Of a stretch of 64,000 bases of DNA, positions 34,497 to 42,617 are shown piece after piece (position 1 is the stretch's first letter; each line of letters starts with the position of its first letter). The DNA is from a virus. A model generated the notes under the pieces. That model was not told the DNA's origin, did not search any database, and was given only the letters and a program-made list of their open reading frames with translations. The stretch is from IMG/VR virus record IMGVR_UViG_3300036772_000294, positions 1-64,000 of that record, one strand, 5' to 3'. Both the position numbers and the translations under genes were made by a program.

Positions 34497-35641
34497 ATTT
34501 TGATAAAACCTTCAGAGGATGATTATACTGGCCGATGGAGGAGGCGACACTGGCTGAACATCGTAAAGCCATTGAGAACAACAAGGATAGTTCATGTACC
34601 ACGAAGGTGGTATTCCAATGTTCACTAAACATACATTACCTCAATAGTGTAGCCACTATCAGACGTATTCTGTGAACATATAGAACTAAAAAAAAGATCA
34701 AAACGCAACTAATTGTCATACAAATTAGTCTGCTAATGATTTTTTGGGAAAGGACATCAATAATTAACTAATTGTTTTATTTGATATTACCTCAAGCAAC
34801 AAGACTAACCGAATATAGGAAAAAACAATCGTAAACCAATCCATGTGGTTTCAAAAATTAAATTATGTTCTGACTAACCAATCTATTGAGACCATAGCCA
34901 TGTTGAATAGCATTGTGCATCCACCCTGTAGACCCGCACTCTCCGTTGTTAGCAAGCCGAAGCTCTACCCACAAAACTAAACTGTAGTGCCCTATTGGTC
35001 TTTTACTCGTCCATCAATTAACTGTGTGCATAATATCGTTATGTTTTTAATTTTCAAACTTCGCGACAACCAAATTACATCATTTAAGATCTTTCTGGGA
35101 AAAAGTCCATTTATTCCTATTCTCATAAATGATTTTTTTAACGAAATAATTATCTATTTTATCTTACTACTGATAAGGAACAGTGCTTATATCACCTGGT
35201 GGCATCCCACAGTGGCCGGAATTCTGATATTGGTTTGGAGTCTTACAATGATATAACAAATAAGTCGAGAAACATTTAGTATTACTTTATTTCGTCATTT
35301 GCATTTTTCTCATTTAAATCAATAACATAAGACATTTCATCCCGTAACTAACTATATTTTGAATCTTAAAGATGTTTTTCATTTAATCTTTAAAAATCAT
35401 GTGATTATGTTCTTTTGGATTTTGATTGATAACTATTCCCTGAAGGTTTTTGTGATATTGATTTGCATTATTCCTATTTTTTGTTTTTTATATACACCGA
35501 ACTTTGTTTTTAATTAATGAGATTTAACATGCTGAGCCAATGATTATCATCCAGTCTACGAAAAATTATTAACATTGTTTATATCATTTGCCACTTAACT
35601 TACGGGGGCCCTCACGAGGCGGGCTAGTACTTTTAAGATGC
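34497..35641. other. AT-rich non-coding region between autotransporter and LuxR gene
   Basis: About 1.1 kb of very AT-rich sequence without a convincing gene; the longest plus-strand frame (34987-35256, 89 codons) is low-complexity and hydrophobic and has no good ribosome-binding site. It probably carries the divergent promoters of the autotransporter and regulator genes and may bind H-NS. A short coding-like patch around 34530-34600 could be a remnant of an insertion sequence, but I cannot identify it. Confidence 0.4.
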
Positions 35642-36202
35642 ATGAAAAACATACTACGAACGAGTGTTGCTATGCGTATCATTTCTGATAATCTGTATCT
35701 ACACGCAGGACTGTCTTTTTTAGTCGAAAATTCATTACCAGAAGCCAAAACTAAACGATTGGTATTCATTGATACTACATATTTAGCAGAACTTACTGCT
35801 GCTGATTTTGACGGGTTCGTTATCTATATCACCCCGAAGAGATTTAATACCGGTTGGGAGACGATGTTCTACACCGAAGTCAAAAAAGGTGAGACCATAG
35901 ATATGACGATGCCTGTTACAGATATCAGAGAAAAAATCGAAAGGTTTGTATTTTTCGATGATGTACCCTTAGGTAGCATACAGCCTCAGTTTAGATTAAC
36001 ACAAAAGGAGGCATCGACAATAAAATCCATTGCCTGCGGAATGACTCCTGATAATTGTAGTAAGCTTACTGGCATTAGCATCAAGACTATTAGTTCACAC
36101 AAAAGAAGCGCCATGGAGAAACTGGGGCTAAAGACTCAACAGGAATTATTTTGCACCCTAAGGTTATTAATGAAATATACTAAGGCCATGCATGTGAATT
36201 GA
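35642..36202 (+). CDS. LuxR-type transcription regulator
   Basis: The C-terminal domain reads LTQKEASTIKSIACGMTP and then GISIKTISSHKRSAMEKLGL, the LuxR/FixJ helix-turn-helix. The N-terminal 100 residues do not show a phosphoacceptor pattern I can confirm. The start may be ATG 35642 or 35672; neither has a strong ribosome-binding site. It lies divergent from the autotransporter across the AT-rich gap, so regulation of that gene is plausible. Length (about 187 residues) is typical of the fimbrial/adhesin-regulator group. Confidence 0.7.
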   Translation: MKNILRTSVAMRIISDNLYLHAGLSFLVENSLPEAKTKRLVFIDTTYLAELTAADFDGFVIYITPKRFNTGWETMFYTEVKKGETIDMTMPVTDIREKIERFVFFDDVPLGSIQPQFRLTQKEASTIKSIACGMTPDNCSKLTGISIKTISSHKRSAMEKLGLKTQQELFCTLRLLMKYTKAMHVN

Positions 36203-36373
36203 CTTAAAATTGCCCCGTCAATCCTATTTAATTAGTTTTTTAGTTTGCTGAGTCAAACTCACATTCCGTTATTTTCCTCTATTATCATCTCGATTCTGGT
36301 AGCCGGGCTGCATCTACGCTTGTCTGTTGCCGAGCAGGACCGTCGCTGCAGAGGTTAATTGGAGTACTGATAA

Positions 36374-37000
36374 ATGAAACGTTTACGCTTATCACATCCG
36401 CCTGCGAACACAGCCTTCTCTCCGGGCCTGCGCCGTCTAACCTGGCTTAATATCGCCATGCAGGCAGTATTTCCCTTGGCGGTTGCCTTCACTCCAATGA
36501 TGGCTGGGGCCGGTGTCGCCCCTGCCGGAAGTGCTCTTGAAAAATGATGCTTTCGCGAATGATATAGCAGAACAAAATAGTGATGAGCAGACACAGAAAG
36601 TGTCCGGGTATGCTTAACAGGCGGGCAGTTTTTTGAGTTCCGGTGCCGCTACGTCCATGGCCCGCGGCATGGCTACGGGAGACGTGGGAGGAGCTCTTCA
36701 GCAGTGGCTGAGCCGATTTGGTTCCGCACGCGTTTAATTGGACGCGGATAAAAACTTCTCCTTGAAGAATTCCCAGTTTGAGCTGCTTCTTCCATTGTAT
36801 GAGCAGCGACAGGATTGTCTTTACTCAGGGCAGTCTGCACCGCACTGACAGCAGAGCTCAGGCTAATTTAGGAGCCGGTGTCCGCTACTTTTATAATTCC
36901 TAGATGTTCGAGGCCAACACCTTCCTTGATTACGGCCTATCCCGCGACCACGCACGGGCGGGGCAGGTCTTGAATAATGGGGTTCATGAAGAATTAAATA
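36374..37000 (+). pseudogene. Intimin/invasin-family inverse autotransporter, decayed
   Basis: Starting at ATG 36374 the frame gives a leader (LNIAMQAVFPLAVAFTPMMA) and stops after 57 codons. Continuing in other frames the sequence encodes GSFLSSGAATSMARGMATGD, LQQWLSRFGSARV, NFSLKNSQFELLLPLYE and SLHRTDSRAQANLGAGVRYF. These are the conserved start of the intimin/invasin beta-barrel. Several frameshifts and stop codons break it, and it ends near 37000 beside the recombinase stop codon. It is therefore a non-functional fragment of a second adhesin. Confidence 0.75.
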
Positions 37001-37016
37001 ATCCTGAGCGGTCAGG

Positions 37017-38069
37017 TTAATCAAAATAGTCCTGCATCATTTTGAACATGGCACCTTCGGCCGCGGCTTGTTTACGTATATAGCGTTGCACTGTTTTGGC
37101 ATCGCGCCAGCCTCCGGCTTCCATGATGAGCGGCTGGGCTACGTTGCTGGCCGCCATATCCTGGGCGGCGCCCACGCGGGAACTGTGGCCTGTCCAAGTC
37201 TGGTATCTTTCTCCGGCTTCACCCAATTCCCCATTTTTGTTTAGCGCCCCCCAGCCCGCGGAGAAAATTGTCCGAAGGCCATCGGTAGTCATCGGCTTAC
37301 CGCTCGGCATGGCTTTGTTGTATTTATTCACCCGACAAAACATCGGCTGCCTCGGCTCATTTGTCAGCTCTGCCAGCATTAGCCAATGCCTGATCAGGTC
37401 TACGCACCATTTAGACAGGTATTTATACTCACCGTCGCCCGAAAGGTTTGTTTTGGTCCGGGCGACATAAAGCAGACCGGTGCCGTCGGGGTTAACGTCC
37501 AGATCGCCGACAACAAGCCGCGACATTTCGGAGATTCGCAGCAGCGTATGAAAGGCAACAGAGAGAAAGGCCAGGTTGCGAGCCTGCGTGAGGGAGGTTT
37601 TGTCATTCCAGACCATCATTAGCATTTTGATGTGGTCACGGCGAAGCGGGATCGCCTGGCCGATTGTTTCTCCATTCTCTACTGCGTTGCGGCGAATTTT
37701 CTTCAGCACGCGCTGCACCGTCGGGCTGGCCGTTGCGGGGATAAGTCCGGCGTTCTTTTCTACCATAGCGATTAGCGCCGCGTGGGTTGAAATGCTGTTA
37801 CTCGCCAGGCGGGTAGATAGCTCCTCGAGGTAATTTCTGAGCGATTCCGGCTGCACTGGAAGTTGCGCTACGCGATTTCTGACGCACCACGCGGCCCATT
37901 GTCCCCAAACATTTACGAGAGCGCGCCAAGTTTGTTCAGAATATGCACCGCGATCGGACTCAAATGCCTCAATATTTGCCAGCACAGCATTCAATTCAGT
38001 CGTAAGTGGTTCGACCACAGGCGACTGGCTGCCATCAAAAGGGGCTGGAAGCGTATTTTTAGAGGTCAT
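37017..38069 (-). CDS. Cre-family tyrosine site-specific recombinase
   Basis: A 350-residue protein of Cre/Dre type. The six catalytic residues are at Cre-like positions: Arg178 (FHTLLRIS), Lys206 (ARTKTNLS), His295 and Arg298 (TWTGHSSRVGAAQDMA), Trp321 (EAGGWRDAKTVQRY) and Tyr330. In P1 Cre (343 residues) they are 173, 201, 289, 292, 315 and 324. The N-terminal half is helical as in the Cre core-binding domain. It lies 217 bases from a lox-type site. The likely role is cyclisation of injected DNA and resolution of prophage-plasmid dimers. Confidence 0.9.
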   Translation of the reverse strand: MTSKNTLPAPFDGSQSPVVEPLTTELNAVLANIEAFESDRGAYSEQTWRALVNVWGQWAAWCVRNRVAQLPVQPESLRNYLEELSTRLASNSISTHAALIAMVEKNAGLIPATASPTVQRVLKKIRRNAVENGETIGQAIPLRRDHIKMLMMVWNDKTSLTQARNLAFLSVAFHTLLRISEMSRLVVGDLDVNPDGTGLLYVARTKTNLSGDGEYKYLSKWCVDLIRHWLMLAELTNEPRQPMFCRVNKYNKAMPSGKPMTTDGLRTIFSAGWGALNKNGELGEAGERYQTWTGHSSRVGAAQDMAASNVAQPLIMEAGGWRDAKTVQRYIRKQAAAEGAMFKMMQDYFD

Positions 38070-38073
38070 ATCG

Positions 38074-38256
38074 TTACACCGTCACGTTTTGAGACATAAG
38101 GCTTTGAAGAGCGGCTGGCCGTTCTGGAATCTCTTCCTTTATATAGCTACTCATCAAACTTTCAGAATCAAACTCGCTACGACGTTTACAGAAACGTAAC
38201 GGCCAGAAATTAAGTTGAGCCATTTCTTCACATAACCAAAAGGAGTTATGCGTCAT
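38074..38256 (-). CDS. Small gene between lox-like site and recombinase
   Basis: A 60-codon frame starting at ATG 38256 or at an internal ATG (38223, with GAAG upstream). It is placed as P1 cra is placed between loxP and cre, in the same direction as the recombinase gene and ending four bases before it. The sequence has no motif (LNFWPLRFCKRRSEFDS). It may also be only a leader. Confidence 0.35.
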   Translation of the reverse strand: MTHNSFWLCEEMAQLNFWPLRFCKRRSEFDSESLMSSYIKEEIPERPAALQSLMSQNVTV

Positions 38257-38285
38257 TTATAGGCTGCTGCTAAATCCTGAGATTC

Positions 38286-38319
38286 TTAACTTAGTATAAT
38301 GCCACTTATACTAAGTTAA
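38286..38319. other. lox-type recombination site
   Basis: A 34-base site with two perfect 13-base inverted arms, TTAACTTAGTATA and TATACTAAGTTAA, around an asymmetric 8-base spacer, ATGCCACT. This is the exact loxP geometry (13-8-13). The arm shares AACTT.GTATA with loxP (ATAACTTCGTATA), and the spacer start ATGCCA resembles the centre of D6 rox. It is 217 bases upstream of the Cre-type gene, so it is the probable substrate. Confidence 0.85.
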
Positions 38320-38488
38320 AGCGATTTTGAATAAAACTTGCCTTTTCCGTACACGTTGTAACATTTGACGCCCATTTGGACATTAAGCGGCATTCGACAG
38401 GATTCTGATACGTCCGTCTGGGGTAACATAGCGTTTCATTATTTCCTTACGTAATGATTCACTTTGTCATTTTTCAGAAGAGTTCACG

Positions 38489-38722
38489 ATGTTCACAACC
38501 TTTACACCGACCCAAATTGATGAGCAGCGCCAAAGACTAAAACTTGCGATTGATGATCCCGACATGTTACCGATGCTAACCGATCATCTCCTCGCCGTTG
38601 GAGACTTTAACCCGGGAACCGAAAAGGAAGCGCGGTTGTTACGAAAGCAGATGGAAACTTGCATCGTTAACTCATACGCCTTAAGCGCAATTGGTGCTCA
38701 TGTTTCTATCCAGGCCGCATAG
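38489..38722 (+). CDS. Candidate Coi-like anti-repressor (upstream of C1-like gene)
   Basis: A 77-residue helical protein upstream of the C1-like gene in the same direction. In P1, coi encodes a small protein of about 69 residues in that position; it binds C1 and inactivates it. The product here begins MFTTFTPTQIDEQRQRLKLA and ends AIGAHVSIQAA. A hairpin follows at 38731, and an operator-like motif then precedes c1. The coi name is by position and size only. Confidence 0.45.
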   Translation: MFTTFTPTQIDEQRQRLKLAIDDPDMLPMLTDHLLAVGDFNPGTEKEARLLRKQMETCIVNSYALSAIGAHVSIQAA

Positions 38723-38730
38723 ACCACGCC

Positions 38731-38770
38731 AACCGCAAATTGGTGATCCATTCCCATTTTGCGGTTATTT
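38731..38770 (+). terminator. Terminator-like hairpin after coi-like gene
   Basis: A nine-base stem AACCGCAAA/TTTGCGGTT encloses an 18-base loop and is followed by ATTTACCC. It could limit read-through from coi into c1. Confidence 0.45.
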
Positions 38771-38891
38771 ACCCCCGTTAATACGTCCAAACAGGTAATT
38801 CGTCCTAAAAATTCCGCCTCCCGCCACGCAGCACCCCCTCATTTCAAAAGTTTGCTTGCTTTACTCACTACACTGCCGATAATGACCATTG

Positions 38892-38913
38892 GATACTAAA
38901 CTCCAGTTTTATT
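38892..38913 (-). promoter_or_regulatory. C1-type operator motif, copy J (before c1-like gene)
   Basis: The plus strand reads GATACTAAACTCCAG then TTTTATT, matching the reverse complement of the motif (ATCCTAAAC..TGATTTTATT) at most positions. It lies 35 bases before the C1-like start, which fits autoregulation. Confidence 0.45.
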
Positions 38914-38947
38914 CCGTACACATTCAAGCAACGACTTTGGAAGAATT

Positions 38948-39796
38948 ATGTCGGTCGATAACACACAAACACTCCAGCAACTTTATGAATCTTTCCTCGA
39001 ATTCCGAGACGGTTTGATGGCGAAGGCTATTGAACGCTCAGTGTTTTCTTCAAAAGGTTCCGACGGAGTAGAGTTTCGCCCTGTAGTGATCATTGAATCA
39101 GAGGACGATTATCGTTACTGGCAAGACCAGTTTGCTACATGGAAGTCTTACGCAAATAAGCTTAAAGAAGGCAGGCCGCTGATTTACCACGATACAAACC
39201 GCCAGGTTCATCCTCTGCCGGAAATTGTGAATAACATCACTGCCGTGACCATCCAGCTCTCGTCAGCAACCAGCTCGAAACGCTGGACAACCGCAGGCAT
39301 CATTAAAGTGTTGCTGCAGCGCCGTGATGCGACACTTACGAAGCTCCCGCCGGAGCCAGAGCTGGTGGATGCTTATGAAGCAGAGATTGAGCGCTTTGCC
39401 GCCTACGCAGATGATTACGAGTTCATGCTTCGTCGAACCGGCTACGAGGATACTATTCTTCAGCTCAAAGATAATGACGGCCAGGTCGCGAAATATCATG
39501 TGTCCCGTTTCGGCGCCTTCATCTATAACAACGGCAATAAGATCGTCGTAAGCGAAGCCGCAGCGCGAGCCCGCAAATCCATTTATGACACCCTTGAGCC
39601 AATCCCATGCATGGCATTTCTCAGCGGCGCGCTTTACGCGATTCCTGATAATGAAGCTGCATTGAAAAAATCCAAGCAGGAAGCGGCCAAGGCTGCCGGT
39701 GTTAAACGGATGAAACGTAAAAACGATGAGAAAGTCGCGTCAGCTAAGGCGGCGCAGTCTAAATCCAACGTTCGTACCGGTGAAGAACAGGAATAA
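38948..39796 (+). CDS. C1-type prophage immunity repressor
   Basis: A 282-residue protein; P1 C1 has 283. From memory of the P1 protein, the N-terminal LYESFLEFRDGLMAKAIERS and FRPVVIIES correspond to its LYQEFVSFRD...KKAVAR and RPVVVLP parts. Further matches are TAGIIKVLLQRRD, KYHVSRFGAFIYNN and SIYDTLEPI. The tail is Lys/Arg-rich. It lies next to pacB, as c1 does in P1, in convergent orientation. No ordinary helix-turn-helix is obvious, also true of C1. Its proposed operators are scattered through the window. Confidence 0.7.
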   Translation: MSVDNTQTLQQLYESFLEFRDGLMAKAIERSVFSSKGSDGVEFRPVVIIESEDDYRYWQDQFATWKSYANKLKEGRPLIYHDTNRQVHPLPEIVNNITAVTIQLSSATSSKRWTTAGIIKVLLQRRDATLTKLPPEPELVDAYEAEIERFAAYADDYEFMLRRTGYEDTILQLKDNDGQVAKYHVSRFGAFIYNNGNKIVVSEAAARARKSIYDTLEPIPCMAFLSGALYAIPDNEAALKKSKQEAAKAAGVKRMKRKNDEKVASAKAAQSKSNVRTGEEQE

Positions 39797-39811
39797 CCAC
39801 CAGCCGCCGTC

Positions 39812-39838
39812 AATGGGCTCAAATTTGTTGAGCCCATT
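39812..39838. terminator. Bidirectional terminator between c1-like gene and pacB
   Basis: An eleven-base stem AATGGGCTCAA/TTGAGCCCATT with a five-base loop lies between the two convergent genes. Confidence 0.75.
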
Positions 39839-39844
39839 TCAATC

Positions 39845-41350
39845 CTAAGCTGCTCCGTTCAGTTCCGCCTTCAGCCATTCCTCAATATTGTTTCGCTCAG
39901 CCGCTACCTCATCATTCAGCACTTCATTAGCCGGTATATAGTGCGCCAGGTGCGCAAAACAGTGTGTATCCCAATGGTCGGGGGAAGGAATGTTGTGTTT
40001 AGCCCGCATTTCTTTTTTCGGCATAATTGCCCACTGGCCAAGCTCGTTAATGCCACACGGAATCTTACTGGCCTCACTGATCGTTTTGGTATTGGCGGTT
40101 AGCCGATGGCGTCCCTGCTTAACGGCATCTCGGGCCATAATGTTTGCGTAAGCCCTTTCATTCTTGAACCGCTTCTTGTCGTCGGTGCTGTGCATTGGCC
40201 TCCCCCAGCGTATACGCTGCACGCGAAGCCCTGAACGCTCGGCTATTGTCGCAGTATCAGCACCTACACCGTCGCCATCGATAACCACCGTCATGTTTGG
40301 ATACAGCTCTGGGCGACACTGGCCAACGATATACTGCCCAAAACTGATAGGATCGCAGGTCCCCGGCATTTCTATCTCAGCATGCGGTACAACGCGCCGT
40401 TTCATACGATAGCCGCTTACCTTAAAGATGGAGATAACGCTCTTATCGCGACCGTTCCCCACGTCACAGCATGCAATCCAGCCCCAGCCCCTCTTCAGCC
40501 TAACCTGCCGGCGCGCGGCAAGGTCACACTCATGGCGGCCCAGCAGGTAGCCCGACACATTTTGAGGGAACTGGCCCAATACCTTGATCTGATACTCTGG
40601 CGCGTCCCTGCCCCCATATTCCACCATCTTATCTTTGATGAATTTTACGGTAACGAGCGGAGACTCTTCCGAGTTGAGCACAATTGCCGTGTACTCTCCG
40701 TCCGGGTTCTCCTCGGACTTCGCCAGGCTGTGATGTGACTCATAGAAATGTCCAGTTGGGCGGGTTGGCTGTGATAGTAGCAGCAGCCGGTTATCAGTTT
40801 GGGTGAGCGCGCCGCGCAGTACGCTTAGCGCCTTGTCTGACAGGCCGCTGGCTTCATCGACAATGATAAGCAAGTGATCGGCGTGCTCGCCGGCTAACGC
40901 TTCTTCATTACCCAGGCGGTAGCCTTTCCCCTGGACGCTCCAGACACCTTTGCGGGTCCTTTCGTAAAACATGGTGTCCGTGACAACAAAGTAATTTTGA
41001 AGCCATGGCGCTCGTTTTATGCAGGTATTCCAGTTCTCTTTGAGGTATTTGAAGACACCCGTTTTAACCTGGTCCAGTTTGTTGGCCACCAGCACGACAC
41101 GGGCGCCCGGAAAGGAAAGCATAAAGCACAGTAGCATGATCGATGTCATGTCCGATTTACCGGTGCCGTGCCCGGAGGCTACTGTCGTTCGGCTGCCTAT
41201 TTGCTGGACCGAGTCAATTATCTCGTCCTGCTGGAATGTTGGGTATTTACCAAAAAGTTCTGCGGCCGCCAGGTGCCAGTTATAGCGATAACGCCGGACA
41301 AAATCGCGGTAACGAATATCGGTAGTGACACTGCGGATCTTGCGAGCCAT
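39845..41350 (-). CDS. pacB: Terminase large subunit (PacB-like)
   Basis: A 501-residue terminase; P1 PacB has about 494. The ATPase domain has Walker A TVASGHGTGKSDMTS (Lys65) and Walker B LLIIVDEASGL (Asp165, Glu166), followed by a motif III-like LLLLSQPTRPTG. The nuclease half has acidic positions in WIACCDVGNGRDKS, MTVVIDGDGVGAD and DHWDTHCFAH. It overlaps the pacA stop by one base. It packages DNA into heads by the headful mode, if it works as in P1. Confidence 0.9.
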   Translation of the reverse strand: MARKIRSVTTDIRYRDFVRRYRYNWHLAAAELFGKYPTFQQDEIIDSVQQIGSRTTVASGHGTGKSDMTSIMLLCFMLSFPGARVVLVANKLDQVKTGVFKYLKENWNTCIKRAPWLQNYFVVTDTMFYERTRKGVWSVQGKGYRLGNEEALAGEHADHLLIIVDEASGLSDKALSVLRGALTQTDNRLLLLSQPTRPTGHFYESHHSLAKSEENPDGEYTAIVLNSEESPLVTVKFIKDKMVEYGGRDAPEYQIKVLGQFPQNVSGYLLGRHECDLAARRQVRLKRGWGWIACCDVGNGRDKSVISIFKVSGYRMKRRVVPHAEIEMPGTCDPISFGQYIVGQCRPELYPNMTVVIDGDGVGADTATIAERSGLRVQRIRWGRPMHSTDDKKRFKNERAYANIMARDAVKQGRHRLTANTKTISEASKIPCGINELGQWAIMPKKEMRAKHNIPSPDHWDTHCFAHLAHYIPANEVLNDEVAAERNNIEEWLKAELNGAA

Positions 41351-42486
41351 TACTCACTATCCTCATGCGCCGCTGACGAGTAATACTCGCTCGTTGCCTC
41401 ATCGTCCCAATCATCATCATCGTCGTCGTCATCCAGAAGTATTCCTCCCTCATGCAGGAGGCCTTCTGTATTTACGTCACCGAAGCCCTTTTGATCGGAT
41501 AGCAGCTGAATCTCTTCACGGCGCTGAGGCAAGAATTCGTTGAGCTGCCTTGCCCGCTTCCGGGCGTATATCTGCGCCTCGTCATCGAGCTGTTCGTCGC
41601 TCCACTCTTCCCCCAGATCAATCTCCGGCTCAATGAGGCGCAGCTCGTTAGCCATCATCTTCTCAAGTGCTGGTGGCACACGTACCCCTTGAGCCTCTAT
41701 GTATGTGGCCGTATCGATAGCCGACCAGTCTTTCTCTTCCTTCAGCCGGAACGCCTCAATGACTACACGCCGATCCAACGCCTTTTGCTCCTCACGAAAG
41801 GCTTCCCGCTTTGCTTTGTCCCGGCTTTGCTTAATCTGGATGAGGGTCCGTAGGCTACCCGCAAGCGGCTCCGCCGTGCTGGCGATCATGCCGAGCTTTT
41901 TTACTTCTACCGGCGGGCCACCACTATCTGCATCTTTATCGCCACTATCTGATGAGTTATCCAACGCCTCGAGCGCCTCATCCCGGCAGGAAGAAATCAA
42001 ATGGACGTGGGCCACCAGGTGAGCGAAAGCGTAATCCTCAAGATTTTCAACCAAACCATTGTCGATCATGGCCTGGGCCTGGAGTATTTCGTCAGGCGTA
42101 AGCTGGGTGTATACACCGCTGGTCATGCTGGCCCGGTTACCTGGCGCGAACGCACGCCCACGGGGGCGGTTCTTTTTTGCAGGGATCAGTTTTGCGCTTT
42201 TGGGTATCTGATCCCCTTTCGCTGGCAGCAGTGTGCCGGATGTGATCTCATCGTTTATTTTGCTGTTTTTTCTGGCTTTTTTAGTTCTTGATAGTTTCGA
42301 AAACGAGGGATCATTCTTCGGATCATTTACTGGATCAGCTTGAGAGTGATCTCGGTCTGTTTTCCGAAGGTGCTTGCGGGCAGTATTGGCATTGAGTCCG
42401 TGCAGCTCAGCATAAGCGGCAATAGACAGGCCACCGTTGGCAGCTGCCATGGCTGAGTATTTTTTCTTATGCTCTTCCCAATTCAC
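41350..42486 (-). CDS. pacA: Terminase small subunit (PacA-like)
   Basis: A 378-residue protein starting at GTG 42486. An N-terminal helix-turn-helix-like part (SIAAYAELHGLNANTARKHL) is followed by a basic linker, then a helical domain and an Asp-rich tail (LLDDDDDDDDWDDE). It is immediately upstream of pacB, as P1 pacA (448 residues) is. In P1 the cleavage site pac lies inside pacA. Here a cluster of seven GATC sites lies at 42183-42352, within codons 45-101. Operator copy E is 21 bases upstream of the start. Confidence 0.8.
   Translation of the reverse strand: MNWEEHKKKYSAMAAANGGLSIAAYAELHGLNANTARKHLRKTDRDHSQADPVNDPKNDPSFSKLSRTKKARKNSKINDEITSGTLLPAKGDQIPKSAKLIPAKKNRPRGRAFAPGNRASMTSGVYTQLTPDEILQAQAMIDNGLVENLEDYAFAHLVAHVHLISSCRDEALEALDNSSDSGDKDADSGGPPVEVKKLGMIASTAEPLAGSLRTLIQIKQSRDKAKREAFREEQKALDRRVVIEAFRLKEEKDWSAIDTATYIEAQGVRVPPALEKMMANELRLIEPEIDLGEEWSDEQLDDEAQIYARKRARQLNEFLPQRREEIQLLSDQKGFGDVNTEGLLHEGGILLDDDDDDDDWDDEATSEYYSSAAHEDSE
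42183..42352. other. Candidate pac site: seven GATC hexamers (three + four)
   Basis: Within 170 bases inside pacA there are seven GATC sites, at 42184, 42210, 42244 and at 42309, 42321, 42333, 42348. They form groups of three and four, mostly in the hexamer GGATCA/TGATCC. P1 pac is a 161-base region within pacA with seven GATC hexamers, four at one end and three at the other, and its Dam methylation controls cleavage. The same arrangement strongly suggests a Dam-sensitive pac site. Confidence 0.75.
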
Positions 42487-42506
42487 TGTTTTATTGCCTA
42501 CAGCTA

Positions 42507-42530
42507 GTTATCCTAAACGTTGGCTTTATT
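42507..42530 (-). promoter_or_regulatory. C1-type operator/promoter motif, copy E
   Basis: On the minus strand AATAAAGCCA then ACGTTTAGGATAAC, 21 bases upstream of the pacA start. It would control the packaging genes. Confidence 0.6.
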
Positions 42531-42617
42531 CTATTAGATAAATACCCATGAGTGTGAATAGCGTGGTTTGACGATGTGGCCGGTTCAGTGCAGCGTGAAT
42601 TTGCTCTAATTAATTGC

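Noticed and set aside
34987-35256. 89-codon hydrophobic frame in the AT-rich gap
   Set aside because: Low-complexity AT-rich sequence makes long Ile/Phe/Leu frames by chance; there is no ribosome-binding site or codon pattern of a gene.
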